Shown: positions 42,232-50,590, counted from the first letter of the stretch. The stretch: DNA of 64,000 nt from Candidatus Omnitrophota bacterium (GCA_020632575.1 JACKFH010000008.1:1-64000); one strand, 5' to 3'. Notes: a model not told the origin generated them from the sequence alone. A program made the numbers and translations.

Positions 42232-43473
42232 ATGATGCGTTTCCAACGTCGAGATCTTTTGAAAGGAGCGTGTGGCTCGGCAGCGCTCGCGATGGTCGGG
42301 GATCGGGCCCGCGCAGAATCCAGACCATCGGCCGCCGATTTGGACCAGGCGGTCAATGAACCTATCCTCGATCTATCTGGATTAGCGGATCCGATCGAGA
42401 TTGAGTCGATCGATCTGTTAAAGAAGGGGGATGAGTACTTTGTCCGTGTCCGTTCCACGGACGGAGCGGAGGGAGTCTCGGTCTCCAACGGTCGAGCCGA
42501 TGTCTTTCATCCGATTCTCAATGAGCTGGTGACTCCGTTTTTCATTGGGAAGGACGCTCGGCAAATCGAGCCACTCCTGTTCGACCTCTATCGTTATCGA
42601 AGCAACTACAAGCTCCAAGGTCTGGCTTTCTGGTGCGCTCAGGCATGGGTTGAGTTTGCCATCTTGGATCTCTTGGGAAGGGTCGCCGGAAAGTCGATCG
42701 GTGAACTTTTCGGACCCATCGTTCGTCGCGAGGTCCCTTTCTACGTGGCCAGCGGACGGCGCGACTCTACACCGGAAGAGGAGGTCGAGTACCTAAAGGG
42801 TCTGGTCGAGGAATCCGGAGCCAAAGCGGTGAAGTTTCGAGTCGGAGGTCGGATGAGCCGGAACCAGGACGCCTTGCCAAACCGCACCAAGACACTCATT
42901 CCCCTCTCCAGAGAAGAACTTGGTGAGGAAATCGCAATACATGCCGACTCGAACAGTTCCTACGATCCGCCTCACGCCATAGAAATCGGTCGGATGCTCG
43001 AAGAAATCGATGCGGTTTACTTCGAGGAGCCATGCCCCTTTGACCACCTAGAGGAAACCAAAGAGGTCACAGACACGCTGACGATTCCTGTTGCTGGGGG
43101 AGAACAGGAATTCAGCGAGTGGCGTTTTCGGTGGATGATTCAAAACCGTGGCGTGGATATCGTCCAACCCGACCTTCATTACTATGGAGGCCTGATTCGA
43201 TCCACAAGGGTTGCTCGGATGGCGGATCTTGCTGGGATGCCGACCACTGTTCACATTTCCGGGGGGTTCGGCTTCGTTTACATGCTTCACTTCGCTTCGT
43301 TCACTCCCGATATCGGCCGGTTTCAGGAATACAAACGCGAGATCGAGGATTACCGAGACTGGTTCGATCCGCCTTTATCGATTAAAGATGGGTCGCTGAT
43401 CGTTCCCGAAGGACCCGGCGTGGGAATCCGCGATATCGAGGGTTTGCTCAAGGACGCGAAGAAAGTCGGCTGA
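42232..43473 (+). CDS. Tat-exported enolase-superfamily (mandelate racemase/MLE-like) protein
   Basis: GGAGG lies 5 nt before ATG 42232 (413 aa), with a second ATG directly after. A Tat-like signal (FQRRDLLKGACGSAALAMVG) precedes an enolase-superfamily barrel. Metal ligands are seen as D in HADSNSSY, E in YFEEPCPFD and E in AGGEQEF. A possible catalytic His lies in TTVHISGG. The strand-2 motif is K-F-R, not the usual K-x-K, so the base on one face differs. Sugar-acid dehydratases of this family are normally cytoplasmic, so export is unusual. Reaction unknown. Confidence 0.8.
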   Translation: MMRFQRRDLLKGACGSAALAMVGDRARAESRPSAADLDQAVNEPILDLSGLADPIEIESIDLLKKGDEYFVRVRSTDGAEGVSVSNGRADVFHPILNELVTPFFIGKDARQIEPLLFDLYRYRSNYKLQGLAFWCAQAWVEFAILDLLGRVAGKSIGELFGPIVRREVPFYVASGRRDSTPEEEVEYLKGLVEESGAKAVKFRVGGRMSRNQDALPNRTKTLIPLSREELGEEIAIHADSNSSYDPPHAIEIGRMLEEIDAVYFEEPCPFDHLEETKEVTDTLTIPVAGGEQEFSEWRFRWMIQNRGVDIVQPDLHYYGGLIRSTRVARMADLAGMPTTVHISGGFGFVYMLHFASFTPDIGRFQEYKREIEDYRDWFDPPLSIKDGSLIVPEGPGVGIRDIEGLLKDAKKVG

Positions 43474-43500
43474 GGCTCCGTTGTGTTTTCCCGCTGAAGT

Positions 43501-45009
43501 TCAGTTCCTTGTCGCCTCTCCTGGAAGCGGAACTCTCTTCCTCGATTCCTTGAACGATGGGATGTTGGCCTCGACTTCCACCAGATAATCATGGAGAGCC
43601 TCTGTCAAAGTTTCCGCTATATCGGGACGGTCCTCGAGGAGGTCTTGGCTCTCGCTGATGTCCTCTGCCAGGTTATAGAGTTCCGAATGCTGGTCCTCAT
43701 AGAAGTAGATGAGTTTCCAATCCCCTCTTCGGATCGCGCTAAATGGGGGTTGGTCATAACAGTGAGGGTAATGCCAAAACACCGGACGATCCTCACTTGG
43801 ATTGGCGGAACCCTTCAAAGAGGGAACGAAGCTAATCCCGTCCACCTGCCCGCCGATCTGCTCGTAGGTGTCGACCCCCGCCATTTCCAGCAGGGTTGGA
43901 AAGATATCCTCGATGATGACCGGGGTTTCGCTCACCGAGTCAGCGGATGTCACTCCTGGCCACTTCACCATGAGAGGAACTCGAATTCCGCCTTCATAAG
44001 CCGTCAATTTATGGCCCCTCAATGGAAGGTTTCGGGGAACTTGTTTGGCGGCCCCGTTGTCGCTCATGAATAAAACGATGGTGTCTTCCCCAATGCCGAG
44101 GCGGTCGATGTTGGCAAGAATGTCGCCGAGGGACTTGTCCATCCCCTCGATCATGGAGGCATAGGTCGCCTCAAGGTCGGGCAGGCCTTGATCCTTGTAC
44201 TTCTGGTAGAACCGATCATCCTTTTCCCACGGCGCATGGATGGCATAGTGAGACATATAGAGGTAAAACGGTTTGCCCGCGGCCACCGCCTCCTCCATCG
44301 CCCGGTTTGCCTCCAGGGTCAGGGCTTCGGTCAGGTAGATGTCTTTTCCATGGTATTGGTCCAAGCCGGGAACATCCCAGATCCGGTCGCCATCCCTCCA
44401 GGCGGCGCTGAAATTCTTCAAACCCCAATAACTCCCGGGTCCTCCGGCGCAATGTCCCGCGATGTTGACATCGAATCCGAGATGGGTGGGATCCGCCCCG
44501 GGCGTACCCTCCGCTCCCCAATGCGCCTTCCCCACATGAATGGTGCGGTAACCCGCCTCCTGAAGGAACATCGGGAGGGTCTTCGCGGTGACCGTTCTAT
44601 CGATCCCTTCCACTGGACTAAGGCCATTCACATTCCATCTGGGAATGATCAGGTCCGGATGCTCCGGGTCTGGAGATTTGTCTTTCCGAAGGGTCCAGTT
44701 GGTGACTCGATGCCGGGCGGCGTTCATGCCGGTCATCAGACTCACTCGCGTTGGTGAGCAAAGCGAACAAGCGTAGGCCTGAGTGAATTTCATCCCCCGG
44801 TCGGCGAGGCGTTCCATGTTCGGCGTTTGATACCGACGGTTGAGTTCGGTCGCCTCCGTGTGAAAGGGTTCCGACGTATCCTGCCATCCCATGTCATCGA
44901 CCAAAAAGAAGACGATGTTGGGCTTTGTCTCCGCCTTGCAGGGGGCGCCTAATGAAATCAGAGAGAACAGGGCGCCGAAAAGGATCGTTGAAAAGCGGTG
45001 AGTTTTCAT
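43501..45009 (-). CDS. Secreted S1-family sulfatase (formylglycine type)
   Basis: The 502 aa protein has a signal peptide (about 1-27). It has the sulfatase metal site FFLVDDMGWQD, then the C-x-P-x-R formylglycine motif in CSLCSPTRVSLMTG, and SDNGAAKQVPRNLPLRGHK. The Cys form needs the FGE maturase, which is not in the window. Sequence alone does not tell the sulfated sugar; its place 18 bp after the fuconate-pathway SDR suggests fucose- or other algal/mucin-type sulfated glycans. Length is typical. Confidence 0.9.
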   Translation of the reverse strand: MKTHRFSTILFGALFSLISLGAPCKAETKPNIVFFLVDDMGWQDTSEPFHTEATELNRRYQTPNMERLADRGMKFTQAYACSLCSPTRVSLMTGMNAARHRVTNWTLRKDKSPDPEHPDLIIPRWNVNGLSPVEGIDRTVTAKTLPMFLQEAGYRTIHVGKAHWGAEGTPGADPTHLGFDVNIAGHCAGGPGSYWGLKNFSAAWRDGDRIWDVPGLDQYHGKDIYLTEALTLEANRAMEEAVAAGKPFYLYMSHYAIHAPWEKDDRFYQKYKDQGLPDLEATYASMIEGMDKSLGDILANIDRLGIGEDTIVLFMSDNGAAKQVPRNLPLRGHKLTAYEGGIRVPLMVKWPGVTSADSVSETPVIIEDIFPTLLEMAGVDTYEQIGGQVDGISFVPSLKGSANPSEDRPVFWHYPHCYDQPPFSAIRRGDWKLIYFYEDQHSELYNLAEDISESQDLLEDRPDIAETLTEALHDYLVEVEANIPSFKESRKRVPLPGEATRN

Positions 45010-45027
45010 TCGAGGAATCTCCTTCGC

Positions 45028-45807
45028 TCAGGTGACATGCAGCACCCCGCCATCCAGGGGATAAGCCGCGCCGGTGATAAAGGAGGCCTCATCCGAACAG
45101 AGGAACAGCGCCAAGGCGGCCACCTCCTCGGTTTTGCCCATTCGTCCGACCGGTTGCCACTTCGAAAGTTTTTTGAACATCTCTTTTTCCTGCCCGGGGT
45201 AGTGTTTGGCGAGGTAGCCATCGACAAACGGGGTGTGGATCCGCGAGGGGCAGATGCAATTGCATCGGATTTTTTGGTCAATGAAATCAGTCGCCACCGA
45301 ATAGGTCATAGTCAAGACCGCGCCCTTGCTCATCGAATAGGCGAAACGGTCCTTCACTCCAACCAATGATGCGATGGAAGCGAGGTTCAAAATAACCCCT
45401 CCCCCCCGGTTGATCATGATGGGAATGCAGGTCTGGAGACAGTGGTACATGCCCTTCACATTCACATTGTAAATGCGATCGAGGTCCTCCTCGGAGGTGT
45501 TTAGGACATCCCCGACTGCGGCGACACCGGCGTTGTTAACCAGGATGTCGATTCCACCACGATCCTTTTGAATGTCTTGAAAACATGTCTCGACTTGGTC
45601 GCCCCGGGTGATATCGCAGATTCGACTGGTTGCGGAGTGACCCTCCTGTCGGATCGAGGCCGCTGTTTCCTCCCCTTTTTCCGCCTCGACCTCCAGGATC
45701 TCGACATGAGCGCCCTGGCTGGCGAACAATTTGGCGATCGATTGACCGATTCCCGAACCGGCTCCCGTAATCACAGCGACTTTGTTGTCAAGACGAAAGG
45801 GGGACAA
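45028..45807 (-). CDS. SDR dehydrogenase, probable L-fucose or 2-keto-3-deoxy-L-fuconate dehydrogenase
   Basis: The 259 aa protein starts at TTG 45807 with AAGGAGG 9 nt upstream. It has TGAGSGIGQSIAKLF (NAD binding), VNNAGVAAVG, catalytic S in LNLASIASLVG, Y-x3-K in FAYSMSKGAV, and RCNCICPSRIHTPFVDGY. The last block recalls BDH2/DHRS6-like SDRs, which include KDF dehydrogenase. It lies divergent to fuconate dehydratase genes and just before the sulfatase. The role as KDF or L-fucose dehydrogenase is context-based. Confidence 0.82.
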   Translation of the reverse strand: MSPFRLDNKVAVITGAGSGIGQSIAKLFASQGAHVEILEVEAEKGEETAASIRQEGHSATSRICDITRGDQVETCFQDIQKDRGGIDILVNNAGVAAVGDVLNTSEEDLDRIYNVNVKGMYHCLQTCIPIMINRGGGVILNLASIASLVGVKDRFAYSMSKGAVLTMTYSVATDFIDQKIRCNCICPSRIHTPFVDGYLAKHYPGQEKEMFKKLSKWQPVGRMGKTEEVAALALFLCSDEASFITGAAYPLDGGVLHVT

Positions 45808-45944
45808 GAGCGAAAACCTCCTTGGGGTGAAAGGTAAATTTATCCTTGACGGTTTCGAGTCGAGGTCTAAGAATTCTTCCCTTGCTTGTCAATAACCTTT
45901 CCACTTAGCCCAATCTCCCTCCGATGGAGGTTGGGAAAGGGATT

Positions 45945-45971
45945 CCCCCTCTCCGCAATGCGGGGAGGGGG
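45945..45971. repeat. REP-like palindrome (CCCCCTCTCCGCA family)
   Basis: Arms CCCCCTCTCCGCA and TGCGGGGAGGGGG pair with one mismatch around an A. A further G-rich copy (CTAGGGGGAGGGGG) follows. This repeat type is common in many phyla. It lies in the leader of the mutarotase gene, 27 bp before its ATG. Confidence 0.75.
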
Positions 45972-45998
45972 CTAGGGGGAGGGGGTCAGGAGGTTGTC

Positions 45999-46430
45999 AT
46001 GAAAACACGTCTCATCAATTTCAAAAATGGTTGGTTGCTTTTGGGGCTAACCGCCATCGCGCTTGTGGCTGTCGCTGAGGAGTTCAATCAACCCAAACGT
46101 TACGGGATGGTTCTGGGTGTAAAGGAGGACAAGATCGACGAGTACAAGGAACTCCATGCCGATGTCTGGCCGGAAGTGCTCGAGATGATCAAGGAGTGCA
46201 ACATCCAAAACTATTCGATCTTTCTGAGAAAACTTCCGGATGGCAAACACTATCTCTTCTCGTATTTCGAATACACGGGCGATGATTTCGCCGGTGACAT
46301 GGCGAAGATGGCGGCCGACCCGACCACTCAGAAATGGTGGGATGTTTGCGAACCTCTCCAGGTCCCGTTCGAGGATCGCGCCGAGGGGGAATGGTGGACC
46401 GCCATGGAAGAAGTCTTTCATTTGGACTGA
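45999..46430 (+). CDS. L-rhamnose/L-fucose mutarotase family protein with signal-like N-terminus
   Basis: AGGAGG lies 5 nt before ATG 45999 (143 aa). A hydrophobic N-terminus (GWLLLGLTAIALVAVAEE) precedes a RhaM/FucM-type domain: YGMVLGVKEDKIDEYKELHADVWPEVLEMIKECNIQNYSIF, then HYLFSYFEYTGDDFAGDM and WWDVCEPLQVPF, where His and Trp sites match the mutarotase family. It would speed the alpha/beta anomer change of fucose or rhamnose. The signal-like segment suggests periplasmic action, unlike E. coli RhaM. Fuconate dehydratase follows 9 bp later. Confidence 0.8.
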   Translation: MKTRLINFKNGWLLLGLTAIALVAVAEEFNQPKRYGMVLGVKEDKIDEYKELHADVWPEVLEMIKECNIQNYSIFLRKLPDGKHYLFSYFEYTGDDFAGDMAKMAADPTTQKWWDVCEPLQVPFEDRAEGEWWTAMEEVFHLD

Positions 46431-46439
46431 CCCGACCCA

Positions 46440-47690
46440 GTGACCACCATTCATCGAGTGACCTCACAGGATCGACGGTTTCCCCTGAAACCGGGGGAAG
46501 GGGTCGATTCCATCCACAGCAATCCGGTCTACTCCTATGCAGTGACCTTTCTGGAGACCGACAAGGGAATCGCGGGAACCGGGCTCGCGTTCACCTTGGG
46601 CGCCGGCAACGAATTGGTCTGTCAGGCGATCGATCATCTTTCGCAATCCCTTGTTGGGCGAGAGATCCATGAACTCATGGCCGATTGGGGAACCGTTTCA
46701 AGGTCGCTTGCCGATCACCCCCAACTCCGCTGGGTCGGGCCTCACAAGGGGGTGGTCCACCTCGCTTTGGCTTCGATCACCAATGCGGTCTTCGACCTCT
46801 GGGCGAAGGACCGTGGGGTCCCCCTGTGGAAACTCCTTTTGGATATGTCCCCCGAGGAAGTCGTGGCCCTCCTGGACCTAAGTTATTTGGATGAAATCCT
46901 GGATAGGGACGAAGCCATTACAATCATTCGTAACGAACAGGAATTGAGGGGCGAAAGAGAAGAGGTCCTCGCGAAGGGATACCCCGGCTACGACACCTCG
47001 GTGGGGTGGTTCGATTACCCCGATAAGGAAATTGTCGAGAACGCCAAGCGCGCGCTCGACCAGGGTTTTGCCGCGATGAAACTTAAGGTCGGATCGAAAG
47101 ATCCCAAGCGGGACATCCACCGAACCGGACTTGTGCGTGAGGCTGTGGGCGAGGAGGTTCGGCTGATGGTTGACGCGAACCAGGCTTGGTCAGTCCCCGA
47201 GGCCTTGGAAATCTGTCCTCGTCTGGCGGTAAACAACCTGTACTGGATTGAGGAGCCGACCCATCCCGACGATGTGCAGGGCCACAAGAAGATTGCCGAA
47301 GCGGTCGCCCCCACCGCTATTGCCGCGGGCGAACACATTCCCAATCGAGTTTTGTTCAAAAACTTCATGCGGATGGGAGGGATGAAGATTGTTCAAGTGG
47401 ATGCGACAAGAGTTGCGGGTGTCAGCGAATTTATCACTGTCAGTCTTTTGGCGAGAAAATTTGGACTGAAGGTGGTCCCCCATGTCGGCGATATGGGATT
47501 GATTCACCGACATCTGGTTCTCTTCAACCACATTGCACTGGGACACGAAAAACTCTTTCTCGAAGCGATTCCGCATCTGGATTCTTATTTCGTTCATCCC
47601 TCGGTTGTCCGTGAGGGAGTTTATGAAACGCCGCGGGAACCGGGCATGGGAACCGATCTGAAATCGGAAATTCACTCTTCGGCCCTGTAA
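46440..47690 (+). CDS. L-fuconate dehydratase
   Basis: The 416 aa protein starts at GTG 46440 with TTIHRVTSQDRRFPL, as in FucD. It has GYPGYDTSVGWFDYPDKEIVENAKRAL and catalytic KxK in FAAMKLKVGSKDP. Metal ligands are D in VDANQAWSV, E in YWIEEPTHPDD and E in AAGEHIPN. The catalytic His lies in VVPHVGDMG. The whole layout fits L-fuconate dehydratase (enolase superfamily, water loss from L-fuconate to 2-keto-3-deoxy-L-fuconate). Mutarotase and amidohydrolase neighbours support it. No strong ribosome site is visible, so coupling to the upstream gene is likely. Confidence 0.9.
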   Translation: MTTIHRVTSQDRRFPLKPGEGVDSIHSNPVYSYAVTFLETDKGIAGTGLAFTLGAGNELVCQAIDHLSQSLVGREIHELMADWGTVSRSLADHPQLRWVGPHKGVVHLALASITNAVFDLWAKDRGVPLWKLLLDMSPEEVVALLDLSYLDEILDRDEAITIIRNEQELRGEREEVLAKGYPGYDTSVGWFDYPDKEIVENAKRALDQGFAAMKLKVGSKDPKRDIHRTGLVREAVGEEVRLMVDANQAWSVPEALEICPRLAVNNLYWIEEPTHPDDVQGHKKIAEAVAPTAIAAGEHIPNRVLFKNFMRMGGMKIVQVDATRVAGVSEFITVSLLARKFGLKVVPHVGDMGLIHRHLVLFNHIALGHEKLFLEAIPHLDSYFVHPSVVREGVYETPREPGMGTDLKSEIHSSAL

Positions 47691-47700
47691 GGAGAAGCGA

Positions 47701-48618
47701 ATGATTGTTGACGCGCATATGCATATTTGGAATCAGGTCCACGGAATGATCGGCAACAAGACGCCGGTCACTCCGGTCGAGAAGGGAAGGATTCGGATCG
47801 GCGATCAAGAGATGCTGGGGATGCCCGCTTACCTCCTCGACTGCGGAGCGCGTGCTGAGTTTGTGGTGGCGGAGTTCGATGCGGCTGGAGTTGAGTGTGG
47901 AGTCGTGGTCCAGGAGTATCTCGATGGGGAGCAGAATGATTACCTGTTGGAGGCGGTCGACCGGTTCCCAGGTCGATTTTTTGTCCATGGTCTTCCCAAC
48001 TTTTTTGACACCGACAACGCGAAAAACGAGGCCAAGGCTTTGTTCGATTGCGGGTATCGCGGTTTAAAGGTCCCTGCTTCTCACATGCTCGGTCAGGTGC
48101 GGGTGGATGACCGGAGATTGATGCCGATTTGGGAACGGATGGAAACGAGCGGATTTGTGTTGGCGGTCGACTTGTCCGAGGGGGAAGATCAGGTTCAAGA
48201 GATGGAGAACATTCTCGAGGCGTTCCCTAAACTCAAAGTCGCCATCGGCCATTTCGGCATGTCGAACCGTCGGGGTTGGCCGGGGCAACTCCATTTGGCT
48301 CACCATGAAAATGTCTATGTGGAAGGGGGCGGCCTAGTCTGGCTTTACCGCGATGAGGGTTATCCTTTCGATGGAGCCATCGCGGCGATCCTCAAGGCCA
48401 AAGCTGAGGTGGGAATCGAAAAAATCATGTGGGGGTCCGACTGGCCGCGCACAATGGTCGATTTCACCTACCGGCAGAGCCTCGAGTTTGTACGAACTTC
48501 GACTCTACTCAACGAGGAGGAAAAGAGGCTCTTTCTCGGTGGAAACGCAGCGAGGCTTTATGGAATCGAGGAACCGGCGGAAGAGCGGTCGCCGATTCCG
48601 TTGATTACGGAGGGTTGA
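47701..48618 (+). CDS. Amidohydrolase-2 family protein, possible sugar lactonase
   Basis: The 305 aa protein has the amidohydrolase metal pair in VDAHMHIWNQ near the N-terminus. It also has GLKVPASHM, KVAIGHFGMSN with a metal His, and a C-terminal Asp in MWGSDWPRTM. In L-fucose oxidation pathways an amidohydrolase opens L-fucono-1,5-lactone. That would fit its place 10 bp after fuconate dehydratase (AAGGAGA ribosome site). The sequence differs from classical fuconolactonase in the N-terminal half, so the call is partly by context. Confidence 0.8.
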   Translation: MIVDAHMHIWNQVHGMIGNKTPVTPVEKGRIRIGDQEMLGMPAYLLDCGARAEFVVAEFDAAGVECGVVVQEYLDGEQNDYLLEAVDRFPGRFFVHGLPNFFDTDNAKNEAKALFDCGYRGLKVPASHMLGQVRVDDRRLMPIWERMETSGFVLAVDLSEGEDQVQEMENILEAFPKLKVAIGHFGMSNRRGWPGQLHLAHHENVYVEGGGLVWLYRDEGYPFDGAIAAILKAKAEVGIEKIMWGSDWPRTMVDFTYRQSLEFVRTSTLLNEEEKRLFLGGNAARLYGIEEPAEERSPIPLITEG

Positions 48619-48619
48619 C

Positions 48620-48739
48620 TTTTGAATCACGGAAGAGCATGGAGATGGCCGGAAACATAGGGAAAACCTTCAGACAAAGATCTTCGATTTTTGTTGTCCG
48701 TTGCTTCTGGCTTTTTCCGTGTCTTTCCGTGATTCAAAA
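48620..48739. repeat. Inverted repeat pair (TTTTGAATCACGGAA)
   Basis: Two perfect 15 nt inverted arms at 48620-48634 and 48725-48739 flank a 90 bp centre. The TCTTTCCGTGATTC form occurs as a dispersed repeat in several phyla. It lies between the amidohydrolase stop and the binding-protein start. Confidence 0.72.
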
Positions 48740-48764
48740 AACAATGGCTGATGGAGGCTTCACA

Positions 48765-49766
48765 ATGAAAAAACTGTTTGGATCCCTATTCCTGGTTCCT
48801 TTTCTTCTATTCGGTTGCGGAAAACCCGCGCCTGAGGGGAGCGACGATCTCTCAGTCGAGATCTCGGCTCCGGAGTCGCCCCAATACTTGGTGGTCTTTA
48901 GTCAATGCAACAACGCAGAACCTTATCGCGCCGCCCAGAACAAGTTGATGGAAAAACTCTGGGGGGACTACGACAATGTCGAACTCGAGATCATGGACGC
49001 TCAGCAGGACAACAGCAAACAGATTTCCCAGATCGAAACCGCTATCCGCAAGAAACCCGACCTCCTGATTGTCGCCCCGAATGAGAGGGGGCCGCTCACT
49101 GAAATTATGGGCAAGGCCATGCAGGCCAATATCCCTACGATTTGTCTGGAGCGAGATATTGTCGAACCCAATTACACCACCTTCATCAAGTGCGACAATT
49201 TCGCGATCGCCCAAAAGGCGGGCGAGTATGTCGAAAAGTATCTGACCGAGAAAAACGGGGAGCCCAAAGGAAAGATCGTGGAACTGCGCGGCCTGCTTGG
49301 AGTCGACGCCGAGGTCCAGCGGTACGAGGGGTTTCATGAGGTGCTCGACAAGCACGAGGGAGTCGAGTTCGTACAAGAAGCGGTGGCGGACTGGCTGCAG
49401 AGCAAGGGGCGAGAACGGATGACCGAGATCCTCCGCGCTCAACCGGAGATCGATGTGGTCTATGGCCACAACGACCCCATGGCGGTCGGGGCGTACCTCG
49501 CCGCGAAAGACCTGGGTCGCGAGAAGGAGATGATCTTTGTCGGAGTCGATGGACTTGGGGGGAACGCGGGCGGCATCAAGAAGGTGATGGATGGCGTCCT
49601 CGCCCTCACCTTCATCTACCCGCTATGCGTTGACAAAGCGGTCGAGGTGGGCCACCAAATCCTCACCGATCCTGACTTTGCCCCCGAGGAGACCTACGTC
49701 ATGGAATCCACCATGATCACCCCGGAAAACGCGGCGGAGATGTACGAGAAGTACACACTGGAGTAA
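48765..49766 (+). CDS. Sugar-type ABC substrate-binding lipoprotein (Peripla_BP_4)
   Basis: GGAGG lies 7 nt before ATG 48765 (333 aa), so the much longer frame from 48429 is rejected. The lipobox is LLFGC (C19). The body is an RbsB-like periplasmic binding protein: LVVFSQCNNAEPYRAAQNKL, IETAIRKKPDLLIVAPNERGPL, GKIVELRGLLGVDAEVQRYEGF and VYGHNDPMAVGAYLAAKD. It should bind a sugar or sugar-like ligand. No permease or ATPase gene is within the window, so it may use distant ABC genes. It follows the fuconate genes, which suggests fucose or a relative as ligand. Confidence 0.87.
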   Translation: MKKLFGSLFLVPFLLFGCGKPAPEGSDDLSVEISAPESPQYLVVFSQCNNAEPYRAAQNKLMEKLWGDYDNVELEIMDAQQDNSKQISQIETAIRKKPDLLIVAPNERGPLTEIMGKAMQANIPTICLERDIVEPNYTTFIKCDNFAIAQKAGEYVEKYLTEKNGEPKGKIVELRGLLGVDAEVQRYEGFHEVLDKHEGVEFVQEAVADWLQSKGRERMTEILRAQPEIDVVYGHNDPMAVGAYLAAKDLGREKEMIFVGVDGLGGNAGGIKKVMDGVLALTFIYPLCVDKAVEVGHQILTDPDFAPEETYVMESTMITPENAAEMYEKYTLE

Positions 49767-49777
49767 TCCCCGATGGT

Positions 49778-49811
49778 CGGTCCTGTTTGTCAGACTTGAC
49801 AAACAGGACCG
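49778..49811 (+). terminator. Strong hairpin after the binding-protein gene
   Basis: Arms 49778-49792 and 49797-49811 form a perfect 15 bp stem with a GACT tetraloop, 11 nt after the stop codon. There is no U-tract, so it may be a terminator of unusual form or an mRNA 3' end stabiliser. Confidence 0.55.
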
Positions 49812-49835
49812 AACTTTCGGCATCCCGACTATCAC

Positions 49836-49853
49836 TTATTCACCGGTGAATAA
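49836..49853. promoter_or_regulatory. Perfect 18 bp palindrome, operator-like
   Basis: TTATTCACC-GGTGAATAA is perfectly symmetric with no spacer. This is typical of a dimeric repressor site. It is about 320 bp before the STAS gene; the binding protein is unknown. Confidence 0.4.
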
Positions 49854-49935
49854 CTGGAAATCATTTACCCTTCTGTCTGTTCCGGTTGATTGAATTCTCA
49901 TATTCCCCTGAATCTTTGAGTTTTTGCAGTTTGTT

Positions 49936-49965
49936 CCATTCGATCGCTTAAATTCGATCGAATGG
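49936..49965. promoter_or_regulatory. 11 bp inverted repeat with 8 nt loop
   Basis: CCATTCGATCG (49936-49946) and CGATCGAATGG (49955-49965) pair perfectly around CTTAAATT. It could be an operator or a small hairpin. Confidence 0.4.
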
Positions 49966-50026
49966 CACTAATGATGCAATAAACATTTTTCAAACATCCA
50001 ACCCAGGGGAGGAAATTACTCTCAGG

Positions 50027-50063
50027 GGCATCGGGTATCCCGGAGCGAAAGCGAGGTGATGCC
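50027..50063 (+). ncRNA. Candidate structured leader of the STAS gene
   Basis: GGCATC and GATGCC can close a stem that encloses a GGG-UAU-CCC hairpin and a GC-GAAA-GC tetraloop hairpin. The compact layout is like a regulatory RNA but matches no riboswitch class I know. It lies about 110 nt before ATG 50177. Confidence 0.25.
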
Positions 50064-50176
50064 TGGAATTGGCTCCGTATTGTGGTTGTTGCTATGAGTT
50101 TTGGCTGTGACTGTCCCAGGCCGAAAAAACAGAGCCGTCGGGACAAGTGGGATCTTGAAGGAAGGGAAAAAAAATC

Positions 50177-50548
50177 ATGTTGCGTTTTGAGGTCACCTCA
50201 AAGCAGGCGGGTGAGACCGAGGGCTCCATCCGTCTCGCGTTCAAAGGGCAGCTCACCTTTAACTTTGTCCCCCAATTCAATCGGGAGATCAACAATTGGC
50301 TACTCAGAGGCGTTCAGTGTTTCGACCTGGACTTTCGAGAAATCACCTATCTCGATTCTCCAGGTCTGGGTGCGGTTGTCACTGCCTCGGATGCCTGTCG
50401 CGCGATGGGAGGTTCGGCTCGGATTTTGAATCCGAGGAGGTTGATCCGTCACCTCTTCAAATCCGCGCACATGGAACGGAATCTCCAGTTTGTCGATTCG
50501 GCGGAGGGGGATGCCATCATTTCCAGCCAAGCTATCCAGGCGAATTGA
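50177..50548 (+). CDS. STAS-domain protein (anti-sigma factor antagonist type)
   Basis: The 123 aa protein is a single STAS domain: IRLAFKGQLTFNFVPQFNREI, then DLDFREITYLDSPGLGAVVTASDACRAMGG and ILNPRRLIRHLFKSAHM. The DSPGLG segment carries the Ser that partner kinases phosphorylate in SpoIIAA/RsbV-type antagonists. No anti-sigma kinase or sigma gene is beside it, so its partner is elsewhere. It has a long, palindrome-rich upstream region and a GGAAGGG site before ATG. Confidence 0.87.
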   Translation: MLRFEVTSKQAGETEGSIRLAFKGQLTFNFVPQFNREINNWLLRGVQCFDLDFREITYLDSPGLGAVVTASDACRAMGGSARILNPRRLIRHLFKSAHMERNLQFVDSAEGDAIISSQAIQAN

Positions 50549-50590
50549 GGCGCCCAGCACTCTGGCCGCCGACCTGCCGGTTCGAAGCCC

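Larger units (their letters stand above)
49767..50176. other. Intergenic region with several palindromes
   Basis: No gene is seen in these 410 bases. They hold four symmetric elements, each listed on its own: a hairpin, an 18 bp palindrome, a 30 bp hairpin and a possible structured leader. The stretch is more AT-rich than its neighbours. Confidence 0.6.

Noticed and set aside
48429..48764. Extended N-terminus of the sugar-binding protein
   Set aside because: It overlaps the amidohydrolase gene and a repeat; a strong ribosome site and lipobox fix the start at 48765.
50027..50063. Assignment as a fluoride or c-di-GMP riboswitch
   Set aside because: Only superficial similarity; conserved core bases of those classes are not present, so kept only as an unclassified candidate.
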